DNA of 64,000 bases from Agromyces seonyuensis (GCF_009789225.1 NZ_WSTA01000007.1:1-64000); one strand, 5' to 3'. Positions 13,683 to 23,355 are shown, counted from the first letter of the stretch. Program-made: numbers and translations. The notes: a model not told the origin generated them from the sequence alone.

Positions 13683-15056
13683 TCACACGGGGTGCGCTGC
13701 GACGAACACGCCGTCGGGATCGACGGCGGCCTTGATCTCCCGCAGCCGCCCGAGGGCGGTGCCGAAGCCGTGCGAGCGGTCCACGAGCGGCCCGTCGACG
13801 AAGGTGAGCGCGAGCGCGTCGACCCGCCACGGTGAGAACGCCGCGATGCCGGCCTGCACGGCGGCAGCGGCCTGGACCGCCGCCTCCGGCACGGGGACCA
13901 CGGCGATGGTGTGCGCGAGATACTCGCCGTCGATCGCGGTCACGGCGCCGCCGTCGAGGGCCGGACGGCGGATCGCGCCGCCGAGGTGGCGCAGCTCGGT
14001 GATGAAGAGCCCGGGCGCCGTGCCGATCTCGACGAACTTCGACACCGCGTCGTCGGGCAGGCCGCCGAGCACGACGTGCGCGGTGAGCGCCGGGGTCGGC
14101 CCGGGCGGGTCCAGATGCACCTGCACGAGGGCAGCGGCGGGCATCGGTGCGAACGTGTCGACCTCGGGCCCGAGGGCGCGGAGGGGCTCGAGGAGCGTCG
14201 CAGCACCTTCGTCGGACTCGAGGATCGCGCCGTCGACGACGACGAGGTCGCGGCCGCTCAGGAACGGCGGCAGGTCCGGCATCGGCGGGAAGTGCAGGAT
14301 GCGCAGCGTCGTCGTGGCGCTCTCCGGCGCCGCTCGCGTGAACGCGGCCCACGCCGCCGACACCTCGGCCGCGCGCGACGCGTCCCAGAGGAGCATCCCC
14401 GCGAAGACCTCTGGCTGCGCGAGCAGGTCGAGCTCGATCGAGACGACGATGCCGAAGGCGCCCGAGCCGCCGCGCAGCGCCCAGAACAGGTCCGGATGCT
14501 CGTCGCGGCTCGCCCGCACGAGCGCGCCGTCGGCGAGGACGACCTGCACGGCGCGGACCGAGTTGATCGCGAGGCCGTGCGCACGGGCGTAGAAGGAGAG
14601 CCCCCCGGAGAGGCTGTAGCCGACGACGCCGACGTCGCCCGCGCTGCCGTGCAGGGCGGTGAGCCCGTGCGGTGCGGCCGCCTCGAGGACGTCGTTCCAC
14701 TGGGAGCCGCCGAGCACCCGCGCCGTGCGGGCGACGGGGTCGACGACGGCACCGCGGAGCCCGGCGAGCGAGACGAGCACGACGTCGCCGAGTGCGGTGC
14801 CGGCGAGCGCGCCGGCGGCGTGACCGGTCGCCTGGGGTGCGATGCGCAGCCCGGCGGCGACCGCGGCGCGCACGACGTCGACGACGTCCTCCGCCGTCTC
14901 GGGCCGGGCGACCGCGATGGGCCGCTGGTCGAACGCGACGTTCCACGGCATCCGGGCGGCGTCGAAGCCGTCGTCGCCGGGGAGCAGGATGCGCGCGCCG
15001 AGGGCGTCGCGGAGCCGGACGGCCCGGGGGTCGAGGGCGAGATCGGGGATGGTCAT
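13683..15056 (-). CDS. FAD-binding oxidoreductase (PCMH/BBE type)
   Basis: The 457-residue flavoprotein has a PCMH FAD-binding domain (about residues 35-210) with His79 in ATGHAAG, the position of the covalent histidyl-FAD link of 6-hydroxynicotine oxidase relatives, and GYSLSGGLSF. The second covalent Cys of the berberine bridge enzymes is not evident. A C-terminal berberine-bridge-like tail ends in DPDGVFVAAHPV. Start at 15056 has GGAGG upstream. It is divergent from a LuxR-type regulator with a palindromic region between, so it is the likely target of that regulator. Confidence 0.9.
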   Translation of the reverse strand: MTIPDLALDPRAVRLRDALGARILLPGDDGFDAARMPWNVAFDQRPIAVARPETAEDVVDVVRAAVAAGLRIAPQATGHAAGALAGTALGDVVLVSLAGLRGAVVDPVARTARVLGGSQWNDVLEAAAPHGLTALHGSAGDVGVVGYSLSGGLSFYARAHGLAINSVRAVQVVLADGALVRASRDEHPDLFWALRGGSGAFGIVVSIELDLLAQPEVFAGMLLWDASRAAEVSAAWAAFTRAAPESATTTLRILHFPPMPDLPPFLSGRDLVVVDGAILESDEGAATLLEPLRALGPEVDTFAPMPAAALVQVHLDPPGPTPALTAHVVLGGLPDDAVSKFVEIGTAPGLFITELRHLGGAIRRPALDGGAVTAIDGEYLAHTIAVVPVPEAAVQAAAAVQAGIAAFSPWRVDALALTFVDGPLVDRSHGFGTALGRLREIKAAVDPDGVFVAAHPV

Positions 15057-15133
15057 GGGGAGTTCCTCCGGTTCGTGCGGGCATCCGTTCGGACGCCCTG
15101 CCGAGGAGGATCCTCGGGCGACGGCGCCGCCGG

Positions 15134-15179
15134 CATCCCAGATGGCAGGGGAATTCGCTCCCCCCAGATCACTGGGATG
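15134..15179. promoter_or_regulatory. Nested inverted repeat between FAD oxidoreductase and LuxR gene
   Basis: Outer arms CATCCCAG (15134-15141) and CTGGGATG (15172-15179) are perfect. Inside lies GGGGA-attcgc-TCCCC. The element sits in the divergent promoter region and is a good operator candidate for the neighbouring LuxR protein. Confidence 0.55.
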
Positions 15180-15212
15180 GCGGCTCGGCCCGCACCGGGC
15201 CACACTGTGCGC

Positions 15213-16346
15213 ATGAGCACGGCCATCGCCTTCGCGCGCGTCCGCAGCGACGTCGACGTGCTCTCGCGCGCCGGCTTGCCGCTGCTGCAGTTCATCGACG
15301 AGGCGAGCGCTGCGCTGCAGCAGGCCGTGCCCTTCGTCGCGGGGTGCCTCTCCACCCTCGATCCGGCGACCACGATGGTGTCGAGCACCCGGAAGCTCGG
15401 GGCGCTCGAGGAGCGCAACGACGCCGACGTGCCTTGGGCGAAGGTCGAGTACGGCGGGCTCGAGCCGACCGCGTTCACGGCGATGCTCGCGGCGGGCCGC
15501 ACGAGCGTGAGCGTCGCCCAGTCGACCGGCGGCGACCTCGACCGCTCGCCGCGCATGTCGGAGGTCGTGCTGCCGCGCTTCGACTTCGGCGACGAGGCGC
15601 GCACGGTGTTCGCCGAGCGCAGCGGCGCCTGGGGGTCGCTCGCGATGTTCCGGGGGGCCGGCGAACCGGACTTCGATCACGACGAGCTGGCACTGCTCGC
15701 CGAGCTCGCGCCGGCATTCGCCCGCGGCCTGCGCACCGGGCTCCTCGCCCAGCACGGCGGGGATCGCACCGAGTCCGGCGGCGGTCCGGCCGTCGTCATC
15801 ATCGACGCCGACGACAGGATCGCCGCGTCGAGCCCGGGCGCCGAGGCGCACCTCGCCCGCATGGGACTCGCGCCGGGCGGCGGGGACCCCCGCTTCATCG
15901 TGCACGGGCTCGCGACGGGGGCCCGGCGCTTCGCCCGCGGCGAGAGCGATCGGATGCCCCGCATCCGCGCCCGCACCGCCGACGGCGTCTGGCTCGTGCT
16001 GCAGGCCGCGCCGCTCGGCGGCGGCGGGGAGCGCGCCGGGGACGTCGTGGTCACGATCGAGGAGGCGCGCCCGCAGGAGGTCCTCGACCTCGTGGCCGAC
16101 GCCTTCGGCCTCACCGCGCGCGAACGCGATGTCGTGGGCGCCGTGCTGCGGGGCGCCGACACCCGGGAGATCGCCGCGTCGCTGCACCTCTCCCCGTACA
16201 CCGTGCAGGACCACCTGAAGTCGGTCTTCGACAAGGCCGGGGTGGGCTCGCGACGCGAGCTCGTGGCACGGGTCTACTTCGACCAGTACGTGCCGCGCGC
16301 GGGCAACGCCCTCGGACCGGCCGGGTGGTACACGGCCGGGTCGTGA
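15213..16346 (+). CDS. LuxR-type transcriptional regulator
   Basis: The 377-residue protein ends with a LuxR helix-turn-helix (about residues 296-352: LTARERDVVGAVLRG ... SPYTVQDHLKSVFDKAGV). The preceding 290 residues look like a GAF/PAS-like sensor pair with no phosphoacceptor receiver motif. It therefore probably senses a ligand rather than being phosphorylated. The ATG at 15213 gives the best N-terminus. It is divergent from the FAD oxidoreductase, with a 46-bp nested palindrome between them. The stop codon lies in the first unit of a 14-bp tandem repeat. Confidence 0.85.
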   Translation: MSTAIAFARVRSDVDVLSRAGLPLLQFIDEASAALQQAVPFVAGCLSTLDPATTMVSSTRKLGALEERNDADVPWAKVEYGGLEPTAFTAMLAAGRTSVSVAQSTGGDLDRSPRMSEVVLPRFDFGDEARTVFAERSGAWGSLAMFRGAGEPDFDHDELALLAELAPAFARGLRTGLLAQHGGDRTESGGGPAVVIIDADDRIAASSPGAEAHLARMGLAPGGGDPRFIVHGLATGARRFARGESDRMPRIRARTADGVWLVLQAAPLGGGGERAGDVVVTIEEARPQEVLDLVADAFGLTARERDVVGAVLRGADTREIAASLHLSPYTVQDHLKSVFDKAGVGSRRELVARVYFDQYVPRAGNALGPAGWYTAGS

Positions 16347-16379
16347 CGACCTGGTCGTGACGACCTGGTCGTGACGGCC
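16340..16379. repeat. 14-bp tandem repeat, nearly three copies
   Basis: Units of GTCGTGACGACCTG start at 16340, 16354 and 16368 (last one imperfect). The first unit carries the stop codon of the LuxR gene; further units offer extra in-frame or near-frame TGA triplets. Likely slippage product. Confidence 0.8.
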
Positions 16380-16449
16380 GCACCGCGACGATCACGCCGT
16401 CGGCACTCGCCCGGGCGGCGGCGATGCGGCACCGGGCGGCGCGCGGACG

Positions 16450-16455
16450 TAGGGT
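16450..16455 (+). promoter_or_regulatory. -10 box, leaderless start of the M20 peptidase
   Basis: TAGGGT is followed by 6 bases and ATG 16462. Confidence 0.55.
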
Positions 16456-16461
16456 TTCCGC

Positions 16462-17835
16462 ATGTCCCCCGCAGCACCCGATTCGAACGGCTCCGACCCC
16501 CTCGCCGCTCCCGCCCGGCCCGGCATCGGCGAGCGGCTGTCGCAGCTCATCCGGCACGCGACCGTCTCCGCCGAGCTCGCCGAACGCGGACCCGAGCCGT
16601 TCGAGGCGCTCGTCGCCTCCCTCGCGGAGCTCTACCCGCTCGTCCACGAACGGCTCGAGCTCGAGCGGGTGACCGACTTCGGCCTCCTGTTCCGCTGGCC
16701 CGGGGCATCCGATGCGAAGCCGCTCGTGCTCATGGCCCACTACGACGTCGTGCCCGTCGACGAGAGCGACGACTGGCGCTTCCCGCCGTTCGAGGGGCGC
16801 ATCGCGGACGGGATCGTCTACGGCCGCGGCGCCCTCGACGACAAGGGTCCGCTCGTCGTCGTGCTCGACGCCGTCGAGAACCTGCTCGCCGCGGGGCACG
16901 AGCCCGCCCAGGACGTCTACCTCAGCTTCGGCGGCAACGAGGAGGTCTACGGCCTCGCGGCCGTCGCGATCAGCGATCTCCTGCACGAGCGGGGCATCCG
17001 GCCCTGGCTCATCGTCGACGAGGGCGGTGCCGTCGTCGACGCGCCGCTGCCGTTCGTCACGGCCACGGCCGCGATGGTCGGCGTCGGCGAGAAGGGCATC
17101 GCGACCCTGCGCCTCAGCGCCCGCGGCGACGGCGGGCACGCCTCGGCGCCGCCCACGATCACGGCCGTCGGCCGCGTCGCCCGCGCGGTGGACCGGCTCA
17201 CCCCCGGCACGTTCCCGGCGCGCACCCCGCGCGCGGTGACCGTGATGCTGCAGCGCTTCGCGCCGCACGCCCGCGGCCTCGGCGGCGTCGCGCTCAAGGT
17301 GCTCGCGGGCTGGCCGTGGCTGACGGCACGGGTCTTCGCCCGGCTCGGCGGCGAGCCCGCCGCGCTCGTGCGCACGACCGTCGCGCCGACGATGCTCGAC
17401 GGCGGCACCGCCGCCAACGTGCTGCCCTCGCAGGCGGGCGCGATCGTGAACCTCCGCATCGCCCCCGGGGAGACCGTCGACGGCACGGCGGCGCGCGTCC
17501 GTCGCCGCATCCGCGACCCGAAGGTCGACGTCGTGGTCGTGGAGGGCAGCGACCCGTCGCCGCAGTCGGCGACCGACAACGCGCAGTTCGGACTCATCGA
17601 GGCCGCCGTCGGGGCGTCCTACCCGGGCACCGTCACCGCGCCGTACCTCATGATGGCGGCCTCGGACGCCCGCTTCTTCCACCGCTACTCGGGCTCGGTC
17701 TACCGATTCGCACCCCTGTCGATGTCGTCGGCGCAGCGCGCGAGCGTGCACGGGGTCGACGAGCGCGTCACCGTCGACAGCCTCGAGCGCGGCGAGCGGT
17801 TCCACCGCGCGCTCATCGTGTCGCTGCCGCGCTGA
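16462..17835 (+). CDS. M20-family metallopeptidase
   Basis: The 457-residue cytoplasmic zinc peptidase resembles CPS1/Gly-X carboxypeptidase. Zinc and catalytic motifs are present: LMAHYDVVP (His and Asp), GALDDKG and GGNEEVYG (catalytic Glu pair), DEGG, and a late His region. A dimerisation domain lies in the middle (HASAPPTITAVGR). It would cleave dipeptides or N-acyl amino acids. The mRNA is probably leaderless. It stands alone between the LuxR gene and an MFS gene. Confidence 0.9.
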   Translation: MSPAAPDSNGSDPLAAPARPGIGERLSQLIRHATVSAELAERGPEPFEALVASLAELYPLVHERLELERVTDFGLLFRWPGASDAKPLVLMAHYDVVPVDESDDWRFPPFEGRIADGIVYGRGALDDKGPLVVVLDAVENLLAAGHEPAQDVYLSFGGNEEVYGLAAVAISDLLHERGIRPWLIVDEGGAVVDAPLPFVTATAAMVGVGEKGIATLRLSARGDGGHASAPPTITAVGRVARAVDRLTPGTFPARTPRAVTVMLQRFAPHARGLGGVALKVLAGWPWLTARVFARLGGEPAALVRTTVAPTMLDGGTAANVLPSQAGAIVNLRIAPGETVDGTAARVRRRIRDPKVDVVVVEGSDPSPQSATDNAQFGLIEAAVGASYPGTVTAPYLMMAASDARFFHRYSGSVYRFAPLSMSSAQRASVHGVDERVTVDSLERGERFHRALIVSLPR

Positions 17836-17908
17836 CGCCCCCCGGGCCGCCCGTCCGGCGCATTCGGCGATCGGCTGCCGCGGTGACGGCGCGGTAACAC
17901 GCACCGCG

Positions 17909-17914
17909 TACAGT
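17909..17914 (+). promoter_or_regulatory. Candidate -10 box for the MFS gene at 17986
   Basis: TACAGT lies 72 bases before the GTG start and is preceded at 19 bases by TGACGG. Unlike many neighbours this gene has a leader and a ribosome site (AGGAG). Confidence 0.4.
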
Positions 17915-17985
17915 GTTCTCACCCCGACGACCGACGCGCCTCCCCCGGCGGGCCGGCCGAGCTCTCCCGTCCCCCAGGAGCCCCA

Positions 17986-19455
17986 GTGTCCCGCAGCACC
18001 CTCAGCCGAGCGACGACGTCCTTCGCCGCGATCATCGGCTTCCTCGCGTTCGTCGAGTTCACGAGCGGCATCATCCAGGGCTACTACACGCCCCTACTGA
18101 CCGACATCGCGCGCCACCTCGGCGTGCACGACGCCGACGTGAACTGGCTCGAGGGGTCGCAGCTCATGCTCTCGGCGCTCGTCGTGCCGGCGTTCGCGAA
18201 GCTCGGCGACATGGTCGGCCACAGGAAGATGCTCGTCATCTCGACGGCCGTGACGGCGATCGCCTCGTTCGCCCTCGTCTTCTCCGACGAGTTCTGGGTG
18301 TTCCTCGTGGCGTGGGCGCTGCAGGGCTTCTACGTCGTCTGGCTGCCGCTCGAGATCGCGCTCATCTGGTCGCGCTCGCGCAGCACCCCGCGCCCCGCGG
18401 CGATCACGCGCCGCGCGGCAGGCATCCTCGTGGCGTTCCTCGAGTTCGGCGCGATCGCGGGCGCGCTGCTCGGCGGGGCGCTCATCGACTCCCTGCCGCT
18501 CCAGATCGTGCTGCTCGTGCCGGCGATCGCGGTCGCGCTGTGCTTCTTCGTGATCCTCTTCGGGGTCAAGGAATCGCCCGAGCTCACGGGCGGCAAGCTC
18601 GACACGACGGGCCTCACGCTCATCTCGCTGGCGCTCCTCGCCCTCACGGGCGGCCTCAGCTTCCTGCGCCTCAACGGCCCGGCAGACCTGCTCTCGTGGT
18701 CGCTCGTCGCACTCGGCCTGCTGCTCGTGTGGCCGTTCGCGAAGTGGGAGCTGCGCCACCCCGACCCGCTCATCGACGTGCGCATGTTCCGGAACCCCGC
18801 GCTCTGGCCCGTGTTCGTCACCGCCGGCCTCTTCGGCGTCAGCGTGCTGGGCGCACAGGCGCCCCTGTCGACGTTCGCCCGCACGGATCCGACCGAGGTC
18901 GGCTACGGACTCGGCACCGAGGGCTTCGCCACCTCCCTCCTCATCGGCGGCTACGTGCTCGCGATGACGGTCGGCGCGCTGCTCTTCCCCGTGGTCACGC
19001 GCTTCGTCGCGCCCCGCGTCGCCCTCATCTGCGCGTCGTTGCTGGTCGCGGCCGGGTATCTGTTGTTCGTGCCCTTCCACGGCGACTACGCCCAGGTGAT
19101 GACGAACATGGTCATCGTCGGCATCGGTTCGGGCGCGCTCGTCGCGGCCCTGCCGGCCGCCGCCGCCGCGGCCGCTCCGCCGACGCAGACGGGCGTGGCG
19201 ACGGGACTCACGAACTCCGTGAAGACCGTCGGCGGCGCGATCGCGTCGTGCGTGTTCGGCATCGCGCTGCTCTCGCACGTCGGCGGGGGCTCGCACTCGA
19301 CCGCCGGCTCGTTCAGCGGCTACCTCACCGTGTGGCTCGTCTGCGGCGGCACCGCGGTGGTCTGCGCGATCGTGCTCGCGTTCGTGCCGAAGCTCGCCTT
19401 CGCCGACCCGACGCCCGTCGAGGACGACGCGCTCGAGGCGCCCGTCGCCTCCTGA
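17986..19455 (+). CDS. MFS transporter, 14-segment DHA2 type
   Basis: The 489-residue protein has about 14 membrane segments as in EmrB/QacA-type multidrug exporters, with the loop AKLGDMVGHRKMLV after segment 2. It starts with GTG (AGGAG 6 bases upstream). It is convergent with another 14-segment MFS gene, with a strong bidirectional terminator between. The two share fold but little close sequence, so they are not a recent duplication. Substrate unknown. Confidence 0.9.
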   Translation: MSRSTLSRATTSFAAIIGFLAFVEFTSGIIQGYYTPLLTDIARHLGVHDADVNWLEGSQLMLSALVVPAFAKLGDMVGHRKMLVISTAVTAIASFALVFSDEFWVFLVAWALQGFYVVWLPLEIALIWSRSRSTPRPAAITRRAAGILVAFLEFGAIAGALLGGALIDSLPLQIVLLVPAIAVALCFFVILFGVKESPELTGGKLDTTGLTLISLALLALTGGLSFLRLNGPADLLSWSLVALGLLLVWPFAKWELRHPDPLIDVRMFRNPALWPVFVTAGLFGVSVLGAQAPLSTFARTDPTEVGYGLGTEGFATSLLIGGYVLAMTVGALLFPVVTRFVAPRVALICASLLVAAGYLLFVPFHGDYAQVMTNMVIVGIGSGALVAALPAAAAAAAPPTQTGVATGLTNSVKTVGGAIASCVFGIALLSHVGGGSHSTAGSFSGYLTVWLVCGGTAVVCAIVLAFVPKLAFADPTPVEDDALEAPVAS

Positions 19456-19460
19456 CCCGA

Positions 19461-19519
19461 GCGACCCCGAGGATGCTCGCGCGGCCCGCGCGGGCATCCT
19501 CGCCTCGTCTCGGGGTCGC
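19461..19519. terminator. Bidirectional nested-hairpin terminator
   Basis: Outer perfect arms GCGACCCCGAG (19461-19471) and CTCGGGGTCGC (19509-19519) enclose a second stem GAGGATGC ... GCATCCTC. It lies exactly between two convergent MFS genes. Confidence 0.7.
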
Positions 19520-19524
19520 GCCCG

Positions 19525-21030
19525 TCAGAGCGCGCGCGACTGCGCCTTGCGGCGCGCGCCGAGGTCGACGACCGACACGACGAACGCGATGCCGATGAAG
19601 ACGGCGACGCCGGCCATGCCGACGCCGTAGGCGTGGTGGTAGACCGAGAGCTGCGACTCGCTCGACGGCTCGCCCGCGATCGTCGAGTAGAAGAGCGAGA
19701 GCGTCACGGCTGAGCCGATCGCGGTGCCGATGCGCTGGCCGAGCTGCCCGACCGACCCGGCGAGGCCGCCCTGGCGAACCGGCACCTCGGCGAGCGTCAG
19801 CGTCTGGTTCGGGGAGACGACGAATCCGCCGCCGGCGCCGGCGATCACCATCGCGCCCGCCATCGCCCACGGCGTGATCTCAGCCGGGGTGAGGATCGCG
19901 AGCAGCACGAGCAGCGCGAACCCGGCGAGCAGCACGATGAGGCCGAGCACCACGAGGGGCCGGCCGAACCGCTCGACGAGCTTCCCGCCGTACCAGGACG
20001 TGACCGCCGACGTCAGCGCGAAGCCGATCGTGACCATGCCCGCGTAGAGCGGCTCGAGCCCGAGCCCGTTCTGGAGGTAGAGCGTCGTGAGCAGGAACGC
20101 CGCGGGCATCCCCGCGAAGTACACGGCGACGAGCAGCGTGCCGTTGCGCCACGAGGTGATCGAGAACAGCGCCGGCGGGATCAGCGGGCTCTTGCCGCTC
20201 GCGGCGTAGCGCTGCTCCCACCAGATGAACAGCGCGAGGCCGAGCACGAACACGACGAGCAGCCACCACCGCGCCGGGTTGTCGGCCGACGTGCCGGTCG
20301 TGAAGAGGAAGGGCCACATGAGGGCGAGCACCGTGACGGCGAAGATGAGGATGCCCACGGGGTCGAGCTGGAGCGCCCGCGACGAGCGCGTGCGGGTCTG
20401 CGGCAGCACCCAGATCGCGAGGGCGATCGCGATGAGCACGAGGGGCACGTTGATCCAGAAGATCCAGCGCCAGCCGTCGGTCGGGCCGCCGAGGGCGATG
20501 AGCAGCCCGCCGAGCGTCGGGCCGAAGGCCGTCGCGATGCCGATCGTCGCGCCGAAGAGGCCGAACGCGGTGCCGCGCTCGCGCCCCTGGAAGAGCTGCT
20601 GCACGAGGCCGAGCACCTGGGGCATCTGGATGCCCGCCGCGACGCCCTGCGCGAGGCGCGCGATGAGCAGCACCGTCGCGTTCGGCGCGAGGGCGGCGAC
20701 GAGGCTCGTAAGGCCGAAGAGGCTGAGTCCCACGATGAAGAGCGCCTTGCGGGAGCGCTGATCGCCGAGGCGCCCCATCGGCACGAGGACGAGGCCGAAG
20801 GTCAGCACGTACCCGGCGACGATGAGCTGGAGCTCGGTGGAGCCCGCGCCGAGGGCGGTCTCGATCGAGGGCAGCGCGACGTTCACCTTCGACAGGTCGA
20901 GGATCGTGATCGCGGCGACGGAGACGGCCACCCAGTAGGCCTGCCACTTGCGGTTGCGCGTCAGCGGGATGTCGCGCGTCTTCGGGGGTTCCTCCCGTGC
21001 CGGCCGTGCGTGCGTCGTCTCGTCGCTCAT
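19525..21030 (-). CDS. MFS transporter, 14-segment DHA2 type
   Basis: The 501-residue protein has about 14 membrane segments, motif A-like GRLGDQRSRKALF, and motif C-like GPTLGGLL in segment 5, all typical of drug:H+ antiporters of the DHA2 family. A 25-residue polar N-terminus precedes segment 1. The ATG at 21030 follows GGGGGAG. It is convergent with the other DHA2 gene and divergent from an aldo/keto reductase. No regulator is adjacent. Confidence 0.9.
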   Translation of the reverse strand: MSDETTHARPAREEPPKTRDIPLTRNRKWQAYWVAVSVAAITILDLSKVNVALPSIETALGAGSTELQLIVAGYVLTFGLVLVPMGRLGDQRSRKALFIVGLSLFGLTSLVAALAPNATVLLIARLAQGVAAGIQMPQVLGLVQQLFQGRERGTAFGLFGATIGIATAFGPTLGGLLIALGGPTDGWRWIFWINVPLVLIAIALAIWVLPQTRTRSSRALQLDPVGILIFAVTVLALMWPFLFTTGTSADNPARWWLLVVFVLGLALFIWWEQRYAASGKSPLIPPALFSITSWRNGTLLVAVYFAGMPAAFLLTTLYLQNGLGLEPLYAGMVTIGFALTSAVTSWYGGKLVERFGRPLVVLGLIVLLAGFALLVLLAILTPAEITPWAMAGAMVIAGAGGGFVVSPNQTLTLAEVPVRQGGLAGSVGQLGQRIGTAIGSAVTLSLFYSTIAGEPSSESQLSVYHHAYGVGMAGVAVFIGIAFVVSVVDLGARRKAQSRAL

Positions 21031-21147
21031 CCGCGCTCCCCCCAGTCCGCCCGGCCAGCCTACGCCCGCCGTCGGTCTCGTCGGTCTCGTCGGCAGGCCG
21101 CGAGCGGATGCCCCGTGCCGCGCCCGCGCGCAGCGCCGCCGCGGCGC

Positions 21148-21153
21148 TACCCT
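21148..21153 (+). promoter_or_regulatory. -10 box for the aldo/keto reductase at 21207
   Basis: TACCCT lies 53 bases before the ATG; the leader carries a GAGGGG ribosome site. Confidence 0.4.
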
Positions 21154-21206
21154 GACTGCGAGGTCCGCCGGGGGCGGCGGACCGGGCGGCCGACGAGGGG
21201 ACGCGG

Positions 21207-22142
21207 ATGACGGGCGCAGCGCGATTGGGGATCGGATTGGCCGCGGTCGGCCGTCCGGCCTACATCACGGACGGACGCGATCGCGACCTCGGCGCGGGCG
21301 CCGATCGATCGGTGCCGGAGCTCGAGTCCAGGGCGCACGACGTGCTCGAAGAGGCCTGGTCGCTGGGCCTCCGCTTCATCGACGCGGCACGCTCGTACGG
21401 TCGCGCCGAGGCGTTCCTGGGGAGCTGGCTACGCGCGCATCCCGAGCGGCGCTCGCGCCTCACGATCGAGTCGAAGTGGGGGTACGCCTACGTCGGCGGG
21501 TGGCGGATGGACGCCGAGGTCCACGAGGTCAAGGAGCACAGCACGGCGATGCTCCGCCGGCAGTGGCCGGAGACCCTCGGCGCCCTCGGCACGACGCCGG
21601 ACCGCTACCTCGTGCACTCCCTCACCTCGGACAGCCCCGCGTTCGACGACCCCGGCCTGCTCGACGCACTGCGCGGCCTGGCGGATCGCGGCGTGCGCGT
21701 CGGCCTCTCGACGAGCGGGCCGAAGCAGGCCGACGCGGTGCGGATGGCCCTCGACCTGCCGGATACGCCCTTCTCGGTCGTGCAGTCGACGTGGAACCTG
21801 CTCGAGTCCTCGGTCGGTCCGGCGCTCGCGGAAGCGGCCGATGCGGGCTGGGCGGTCGTCGTCAAAGAAGCGCTCGCCAACGGCCGACTGCTCGACGCCG
21901 AGGCGGTGCCTGGGCTCGCCGCCCTCGCAGCCGACCACGGACTCTCCCTCGACGCGCTCGCGATCGGCGCGGCCCTCGGCCGGCCGTGGGCCGAGACCGT
22001 GCTGAGCGGGGCCGTCGCGCCCGAGCAGTTGCGCGCCAACGACACCGCCCGGCCGCTGCCGCTCGACGAGGCGACGCTCGCCGCCTGCGCCGTCCCAGCC
22101 GCCGAGTACTGGGCGGCCAGGGGCGCCCGCCCGTGGACCTGA
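21207..22142 (+). CDS. Aldo/keto reductase family protein
   Basis: The 311-residue protein is an AKR of the D-threo-aldose/galactose dehydrogenase-like branch, different from the two others in this window. The N-terminal GLGIGLAAVGRP-like strand, FIDAARSYGRAE (Asp and Tyr of the tetrad), ESKWGY (Lys) and YLVHSL (His) are visible. It is followed by a methyltransferase gene on the same strand after 64 bases. Substrate unknown. Confidence 0.87.
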   Translation: MTGAARLGIGLAAVGRPAYITDGRDRDLGAGADRSVPELESRAHDVLEEAWSLGLRFIDAARSYGRAEAFLGSWLRAHPERRSRLTIESKWGYAYVGGWRMDAEVHEVKEHSTAMLRRQWPETLGALGTTPDRYLVHSLTSDSPAFDDPGLLDALRGLADRGVRVGLSTSGPKQADAVRMALDLPDTPFSVVQSTWNLLESSVGPALAEAADAGWAVVVKEALANGRLLDAEAVPGLAALAADHGLSLDALAIGAALGRPWAETVLSGAVAPEQLRANDTARPLPLDEATLAACAVPAAEYWAARGARPWT

Positions 22143-22206
22143 CCGCGGCGCGTCGATCGTCACGAAGCGGTGGCGGCGTCGGCCGCGCCTCCCCCAGGGT
22201 GGCCCC

Positions 22207-23256
22207 ATGGACGACGACCGCACGACGGCCCTCGCCGACCGCCTCGCCGAGGCGGCGCTCGGCGCGCTCGAGCTGTACTCGGTGCGCCTCGGCGACGCCC
22301 TCGGCCTCTACCGCACGCTCGCCGAGACCGGCCCGCTGACTCCCGACGGCCTTGCGACGGCCGCCGACATCGCCCCCCGCTACGCGCGCGAGTGGTGCGA
22401 GCAGCAGGCCGTCGCGGGCATCCTCGACGCGCTGCCCGACGGCCGCTTCGCGCTCCCCGACGCGCACGTCCCCGTGCTCGTCGACCCCGCGCATCCGGCG
22501 CACGCCGCGCCGTTCGGCTCGCTGCTCGCCGGCGTCGGCATCGCCCTCGACGAGCTCATCGCGGCGTATCGGACCGGCACCGGTGTGCCGTACGCCCACT
22601 ACGGCGCCGCCTTCCGGCACGGACAGGCGGGCATCAACCGCCCGGCGTTCAGCCTCGAACTCCCGGATGCCTGGCTCGGCGCCGCCCGCGATCTCGTCGA
22701 CCGGCTACGGGACGCGCCCTCGCCGCGCATCGCCGACCTCGGCTGCGGCGAGGGGTGGTCGACGATCGCCCTCGGCCGGGCGTTCCCCCATGCCGACGTC
22801 GTCGGCGTCGACCTCGACCCGGGCTCGATCGAGGACGCCGCCCGCCACGCGGCCGAGGCCGGCTCCGACATGCGCTTCGAACTCGCCGACGCCGCCTCGC
22901 TCGACGGAGCGTTCGACCTCGTCCTGATCCTCGAGGCGCTGCACGATGTGGCCGACCCGGTCGGCGTGCTGCGCGCCGCGCGGGGTTCGCTCGCCGACGA
23001 CGGCGCGCTCCTCGTGCTCGACGAGCGGGTCGCCGACGAGTTCACGGCGCCGGGCGACGCGGTCGAACGCCTCATGTACGGCTGGAGCGTGCTCCACTGC
23101 CTGCCGGCCTCGATGGCCGAGCAGCCGTCGGCCGCCCTCGGCACGGTCCTGCGCGCATCCACCGTGAACCGGCTCGCGATCGAAGCCGGCTTCACGCGCT
23201 TCGCCGAACTGCCGATCGAGCACGACTTCTTCCGCCTGTACCGGCTCGAAGGGTGA
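22207..23256 (+). CDS. Class I SAM-dependent methyltransferase
   Basis: The 349-residue protein has an N-terminal winged-helix/dimerisation region (about residues 1-90), then a Rossmann methyltransferase domain with motif I IADLGCGEGWSTI (about residues 174-186) and acidic VVGVDLDPGS. It resembles mycobacterial Rv2258c-type methyltransferases and small-molecule O-methyltransferases. The acceptor is unknown. It lies close after an AKR gene and may be cotranscribed with it. Confidence 0.88.
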   Translation: MDDDRTTALADRLAEAALGALELYSVRLGDALGLYRTLAETGPLTPDGLATAADIAPRYAREWCEQQAVAGILDALPDGRFALPDAHVPVLVDPAHPAHAAPFGSLLAGVGIALDELIAAYRTGTGVPYAHYGAAFRHGQAGINRPAFSLELPDAWLGAARDLVDRLRDAPSPRIADLGCGEGWSTIALGRAFPHADVVGVDLDPGSIEDAARHAAEAGSDMRFELADAASLDGAFDLVLILEALHDVADPVGVLRAARGSLADDGALLVLDERVADEFTAPGDAVERLMYGWSVLHCLPASMAEQPSAALGTVLRASTVNRLAIEAGFTRFAELPIEHDFFRLYRLEG

Positions 23257-23355
23257 CGGTCTCCGTCCACGTCCCGGCCGCCGCATCACCGGTCGCCGCG
23301 TCCCCGGCTCCCGCACCCCCGAACGCGGACCTCGCCGAGGCGAGCGACGCCGCAC

